The notes below the pieces were generated by a model that was given only the letters and a program-made list of their open reading frames with translations, was not told where the DNA came from and did no database searches. DNA of 17,099 bases from an uncultured Eubacteriales bacterium (GTDB taxonomy: Bacteria; Bacillota; Clostridia; Christensenellales; CAG-917), in contig URIX01000040.1 of the NCBI GenBank assembly GCA_900547975.1, positions 1 through 17,099 on the forward strand, read 5' to 3'. Below, in pieces: positions 14,168 through 17,099 of the stretch; within the stretch, counting starts at the first letter, position 1; each line of letters begins with the position of its first letter. A program made the position numbers and the translations under genes.

Positions 14168-15424
14168 TTATTTGCAATTCTTCACTCTGCCGAGAGTGGT
14201 GTTGTCTTTGTTTCTTTGTCTAAGCGACTCGATGGGCGAGGGACTATCCTCGTATCGATAGTCTTCGCCGAATTTGTCTATATGCGCTTCGATTACGCTG
14301 TGACTGGGCGTCATCTTTTCGTTGGCGTTGACAATCTTTTGATACTTGAAAAACTCGGCGGAATCGTCAAGGTCATTCACGCAAACGTAAACCTCTCTGT
14401 GCGCCGTGTTGCATACAGTGTTTGCAATGACGTCGCGGACGTAGTTCTTCGTGGATTTGAACGCCAAAAGTTCGGGAAAATTGCCGTCGGGAATAACCTC
14501 TTGCCATTCCTTTTTGCCGTACTTTTTCAAGCACTCGGCGGCTTTGTGCAAGTGCGCGATTTCTTGCAAGAGGCAGGTTTCCCAAATCTTTTTGATATGC
14601 TTGTCCGTTTCGTCCTTGTAGCAGGAATAGTAGACGTAGCACTCAGTATACTCGTGGCAGAGCCAACCCTCGAGCCAACTTTGCTTTACGTCCATAAGCG
14701 AGCCGTATTGCGAAACGTGCTGTTCCTCGACCATTGCGATTTCTTGATACAAGCGTCTGCCAAGGTCTGTTTCGTAAAATCCGCATTGATTCATATAGTA
14801 GTTCATCGTCTGCTGTTCGGCGGCAGTGATTATTGCAACGTCGAGTTTGGTTATCGGGCTCGCCTTTTTGAAATCGACGGGCTTTTTCACCTCGTCTTTG
14901 GGGTAGCGGTGGTGGGTTATCGTGGGGCGCACCGGCATAATTTCGGTGAGGTCGCCGACGAGATTTTCGGCGTGTACGCCGTGTTCCATATCAAGCAAAT
15001 CCGCATAGCGATACAAGTGGTCGAAATCCTCTAAAAGCGCGAAATCCAGCGCGTCTTTCACCCTCTTGTCGGGCTCGCGCATTGCAAGCATTGCGGTGAG
15101 TTCGACGGCAAGTTGCTCGTAACCTATCGTTGTTTCGAGCACGGTTTCGTCTTTGGGTTTCAGACACGCGCCTATCTTTTGTTGCGCTTGCTCGCTCTTT
15201 CTGATGAGGGCGAGTTCCCTTCTCAAATCGTTGTCGGCGCAATGGCGGAAGAATTGATGCGAAAACCACACCGCCTCGTATTCCGCGCCGTTGGTGAGTA
15301 TACAGCGCAGTTTCGTGAACGGACTTACGTCGTTTTTGGAATAACTTTGCGGGTACATAGTTTTCCAGTCGCAAAAGAGTTTTTCGATGTTTTCGGGTTT
15401 TTGTTCAAAGGGGTTGAATGTCAT
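14168..15424 (-). CDS. Ferritin-like (di-iron carboxylate type) helical protein
   Basis: A 418-residue, almost wholly helical soluble protein. Spaced acidic/histidine motifs recall ferritin/rubrerythrin-type four-helix bundles: E103/E108, EDFDH (132-136), MEHGVHAE (146-153), AAEQQT (201-206), EEQH (233-236), HEYTE (257-261) and LQEIAHLH (286-293). The number of motifs could supply two metal sites or a doubled bundle. It lacks the CxxC rubredoxin domain of rubrerythrin, so it is not a classical one. Oxidative-stress or metal-handling roles are possible for the superfamily but not shown. AAGGAG eight bases before the ATG supports the start. It is transcribed divergently from the DUF2804 gene. 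The function stays uncertain. Confidence 0.75.
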   Translation of the reverse strand: MTFNPFEQKPENIEKLFCDWKTMYPQSYSKNDVSPFTKLRCILTNGAEYEAVWFSHQFFRHCADNDLRRELALIRKSEQAQQKIGACLKPKDETVLETTIGYEQLAVELTAMLAMREPDKRVKDALDFALLEDFDHLYRYADLLDMEHGVHAENLVGDLTEIMPVRPTITHHRYPKDEVKKPVDFKKASPITKLDVAIITAAEQQTMNYYMNQCGFYETDLGRRLYQEIAMVEEQHVSQYGSLMDVKQSWLEGWLCHEYTECYVYYSCYKDETDKHIKKIWETCLLQEIAHLHKAAECLKKYGKKEWQEVIPDGNFPELLAFKSTKNYVRDVIANTVCNTAHREVYVCVNDLDDSAEFFKYQKIVNANEKMTPSHSVIEAHIDKFGEDYRYEDSPSPIESLRQRNKDNTTLGRVKNCK

Positions 15425-15590
15425 ATAAATATCTCCTTCTTTTATTCGGATATTGTTGCCAAAAACTCAAAAAATCATATCGAAAATCCAAAATAATCTT
15501 AACCGCGCCGAAATTGCGCTACTTTTTGTCCGAATACGCCGCATAAAAGAAAAATATCGAACGTTTGTGCAAAAAAATCTCGTATGCTTA

Positions 15591-15619
15591 TTGCGCATAA
15601 ACAAATTCTATGTTACAAT
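15591..15619 (+). promoter_or_regulatory. Promoter of the DUF2804 gene
   Basis: TTGCGC (15591-15596), a 17-base spacer and TACAAT (15614-15619). A second TATAAT (15625-15630) has no good -35 partner. The rest of 15425-15590 holds only a weak TTAAGA/TATGAT pair on the minus strand for the ferritin-like gene. Confidence 0.5.
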
Positions 15620-15647
15620 TCGAATATAATACAAAGGGGGAAAACGA

Positions 15648-16733
15648 ATGAACAATATACCCGATTACATCAGTTCGACGCGTATGCCCGCACCCACGCC
15701 CGACTCTATCGTGGAAAACGGCAAAGTGCATTTCGGCACTTTTGACGCGCCTTTCCGGAATCTCAATCTTCTCGACGCCGTAAAGCCCTGCGGCAAGAAT
15801 ATGCCCGACTTTATGAAGCCGTCAAGACTTGTAGAATGGGAAGCGTTTGAAGTTCATATGGACGAGGGCGCGCTCATCAGCGCGGTGTATAGCACAGGTC
15901 CGATGGGATTTTCCATATTCGTTTGGTACGACAAAAAGGAAAACAAAATCTACAGTTGGCGCAACCTCGTTCCCAAAAAGAAAGCGCACGTCGCTTCTCA
16001 ACTCGTGGACGACTACTGCTACTGCAAGACCAAAAACAGCGAGTATAAAATCGAAAACGATTTTATGAACGGAAAAGCGCACGCAAAAGGATTCACCAAA
16101 GGCAAAAACGGCGAATTTACCATTGACGTCAGATTCGAGCGCATATCCCCTCTTGCAAACGGCGTTATGCCCCTTGCAAGAAACAAGGACGGCTCTTTCA
16201 AAAACGCTTTGTACAGCGAAAAGGACTTCTTCAAAGCAAGCGGTACGATAACGCTCAACGGCAAGGTGTACACCACCAACGAACGCTCGGTGGGCATCAT
16301 CGACGACCACAAGGGCTATTATCCTTTCAACGCTCACTACGACTGGCTCACCACTATGGGTCAAATCGACGTGGACGGAGAAAAGAAATACTTTGCTTTC
16401 AACCTCACTCGCAATCAATCCGTCGACCAACACCGATACAATGAAAACGTCATTTGGGTTGACGACCAATCTTTCCCGATGCCGCCCGTAGTGTTCACGC
16501 ACGAAAACGGCAAGAAGAAAGCGAAAGTATGGTACGTCAAGGACGAAGCGGGCAAAGGACTCGTTGACATCAAATTCGAAATCAATCAAGTGTTCTATAT
16601 GCCCATACCCTTGCTTTGCTACTACGCGCTTCCATACGGCACGATAAGCGGCTACGTCACCGACACCGACGGCAAGAAATACGTCGTTGACGGAATGATA
16701 GGAATCGGCGAGGATAAGACGACTCATATGTGA
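15648..16733 (+). CDS. DUF2804-family protein
   Basis: A 361-residue soluble protein with no signal peptide. The C-terminal half carries the signature I associate with DUF2804: GYYPFNAHYDWLTT (about 218-231), FAFNLTRNQS and RYNENVIWVDDQ, rich in beta strands, while the N-terminal half has WEAFEVH and FSIFVWYD strands. The biochemical role of this family is unknown. It is the only plus-strand gene. It starts after AAAGGGGG and a TTGCGC/TACAAT promoter, and ends 19 bases before a strong intrinsic terminator, so it is a single-gene transcript. Nothing in its neighbourhood (a divergent ferritin-like gene) gives it a job. Confidence 0.85.
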   Translation: MNNIPDYISSTRMPAPTPDSIVENGKVHFGTFDAPFRNLNLLDAVKPCGKNMPDFMKPSRLVEWEAFEVHMDEGALISAVYSTGPMGFSIFVWYDKKENKIYSWRNLVPKKKAHVASQLVDDYCYCKTKNSEYKIENDFMNGKAHAKGFTKGKNGEFTIDVRFERISPLANGVMPLARNKDGSFKNALYSEKDFFKASGTITLNGKVYTTNERSVGIIDDHKGYYPFNAHYDWLTTMGQIDVDGEKKYFAFNLTRNQSVDQHRYNENVIWVDDQSFPMPPVVFTHENGKKKAKVWYVKDEAGKGLVDIKFEINQVFYMPIPLLCYYALPYGTISGYVTDTDGKKYVVDGMIGIGEDKTTHM

Positions 16734-16752
16734 AAAACAAGCACGATTTTTC

Positions 16753-16784
16753 AGACGGCGCATCGATTGATGCGCCGTCTTTTT
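16753..16784 (+). terminator. Intrinsic terminator of the DUF2804 gene
   Basis: AGACGGCGCATC (16753-16764) and GATGCGCCGTCT (16769-16780) make a perfect 12-bp stem with a GATT loop, and the transcript ends in five T. Confidence 0.92.
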
Positions 16785-16810
16785 ATCGTCTTGTTTTTCA
16801 CATCACTACC

Positions 16811-16902
16811 GCGCAGAGAATTTGCGCTATCAAATCTGGCAAGGGCAAAAAATCTTGCCGCAATTTCGCCAAATTATCTGCTTGGTGGCGCACTTCGTGC
16901 GC
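16811..16902 (+). repeat. Three short hairpins before the second terminator
   Basis: GCGCA/TGCGC (16811-16827), GGCAAG/CTTGCC (16838-16859) and GCGCAC-TTC-GTGCGC (16888-16902, followed by TTTTA) occur in series. No gene is supported in 16734-17099; this stretch is non-coding as far as I can see. Confidence 0.45.
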
Positions 16903-16910
16903 TTTTATAC

Positions 16911-16946
16911 GAGCGACCGAATATCAATTCGGCCGCTCTTTTATTT
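16911..16946 (+). terminator. Second strong terminator-like hairpin
   Basis: GAGCGACCGAAT (16911-16922) and ATTCGGCCGCTC (16927-16938) pair except for one A/C, with an ATCA loop, then TTTTATTT. There is no open reading frame of note between it and the first terminator, so it could end a small RNA. Confidence 0.6.
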
Positions 16947-17050
16947 GCGTAAATTTTCACATTGCTACTCAACTAATTTAATTAGAGCCCCCTTCCTCAC
17001 GTGTTTGGACTTCGGCGTTTGCAAAGCAATCCGCCTCGTTCGCTTTGGCT

Positions 17051-17075
17051 ACAACACATTCACTGGATGTGTTGT
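17051..17075. repeat. 9-bp inverted repeat near the window end
   Basis: ACAACACAT and ATGTGTTGT pair perfectly around a 7-base loop. There is no clear T-run after it. Its role is unknown. Confidence 0.45.
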
Positions 17076-17099
17076 TTAACGCGTCGCGCCCATACCGCC

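Noticed and set aside
16730..17079. Small open frames after the DUF2804 gene
   Set aside because: They overlap in different frames, cross two terminator hairpins and resemble no protein family.

Overview
The window reads as chromosome of an uncultured, strictly anaerobic, fermentative Bacillota (Clostridia-like) bacterium. The evidence is AdhE, two different [FeFe]-hydrogenase-type proteins, AGAGG-type ribosome binding sites close to most starts, sigma-A-like promoters, a SpoIIE/PP2C phosphatase and the standard genetic code with TGA used as stop. I cannot name a genus. Ten of the eleven genes are on the minus strand; only the DUF2804 gene is on the plus strand.

The core (8809 down to 491, minus strand) is one tightly packed seven-gene cluster. 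In transcription order it holds adhE, an aminoglycoside-phosphotransferase-fold kinase, two small thioredoxin-like [2Fe-2S] proteins, a PAS-containing sensory-type [FeFe] hydrogenase (HydS-like, group C), a SpoIIE/PP2C phosphatase, and a group-B-type [FeFe] hydrogenase. Gaps are -8 to +30 bases except before the last gene, which has 140 bases and a good promoter of its own. A TTGACA/TAGAAT promoter lies before adhE, with an 18-bp Rex-like inverted repeat over the predicted transcription start. The set links the two electron sinks, ethanol (AdhE) and H2 (hydrogenase), to an H2/redox sensor and a kinase/phosphatase pair. From memory, a related unit (aad, kinase, phosphatase, hydS, hydA2, rex) was described in Ruminococcus albus 7. 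The paired [2Fe-2S] proteins, the APH-type kinase and the C-terminal domain of the phosphatase are the less explained parts here.

Upstream of adhE are a lipoprotein-type metallophosphoesterase (9016-10365), a domain-permuted GH3 glycosidase (10580-13099), a bacterial-PH/zinc-ribbon membrane protein (13329-14009) and a ferritin-like di-iron-type protein (14168-15424), all minus strand and apparently separate units with their own promoters and hairpin terminators. A divergent promoter region (15425-15647) separates these from the DUF2804 gene (15648-16733), which ends in a textbook terminator.

The non-coding DNA is unusually structured. Positions 186-495 hold two adjacent nested inverted-repeat elements whose stems differ by compensatory changes. 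Positions 10456-10591 hold thirteen T-tracts phased at about 10.9 bp (predicted curved DNA). Positions 13231-13326 hold degenerate 14-bp repeats. Positions 16811-16946 hold a chain of four hairpins. No tRNA, rRNA, CRISPR array or transposase gene was recognised.
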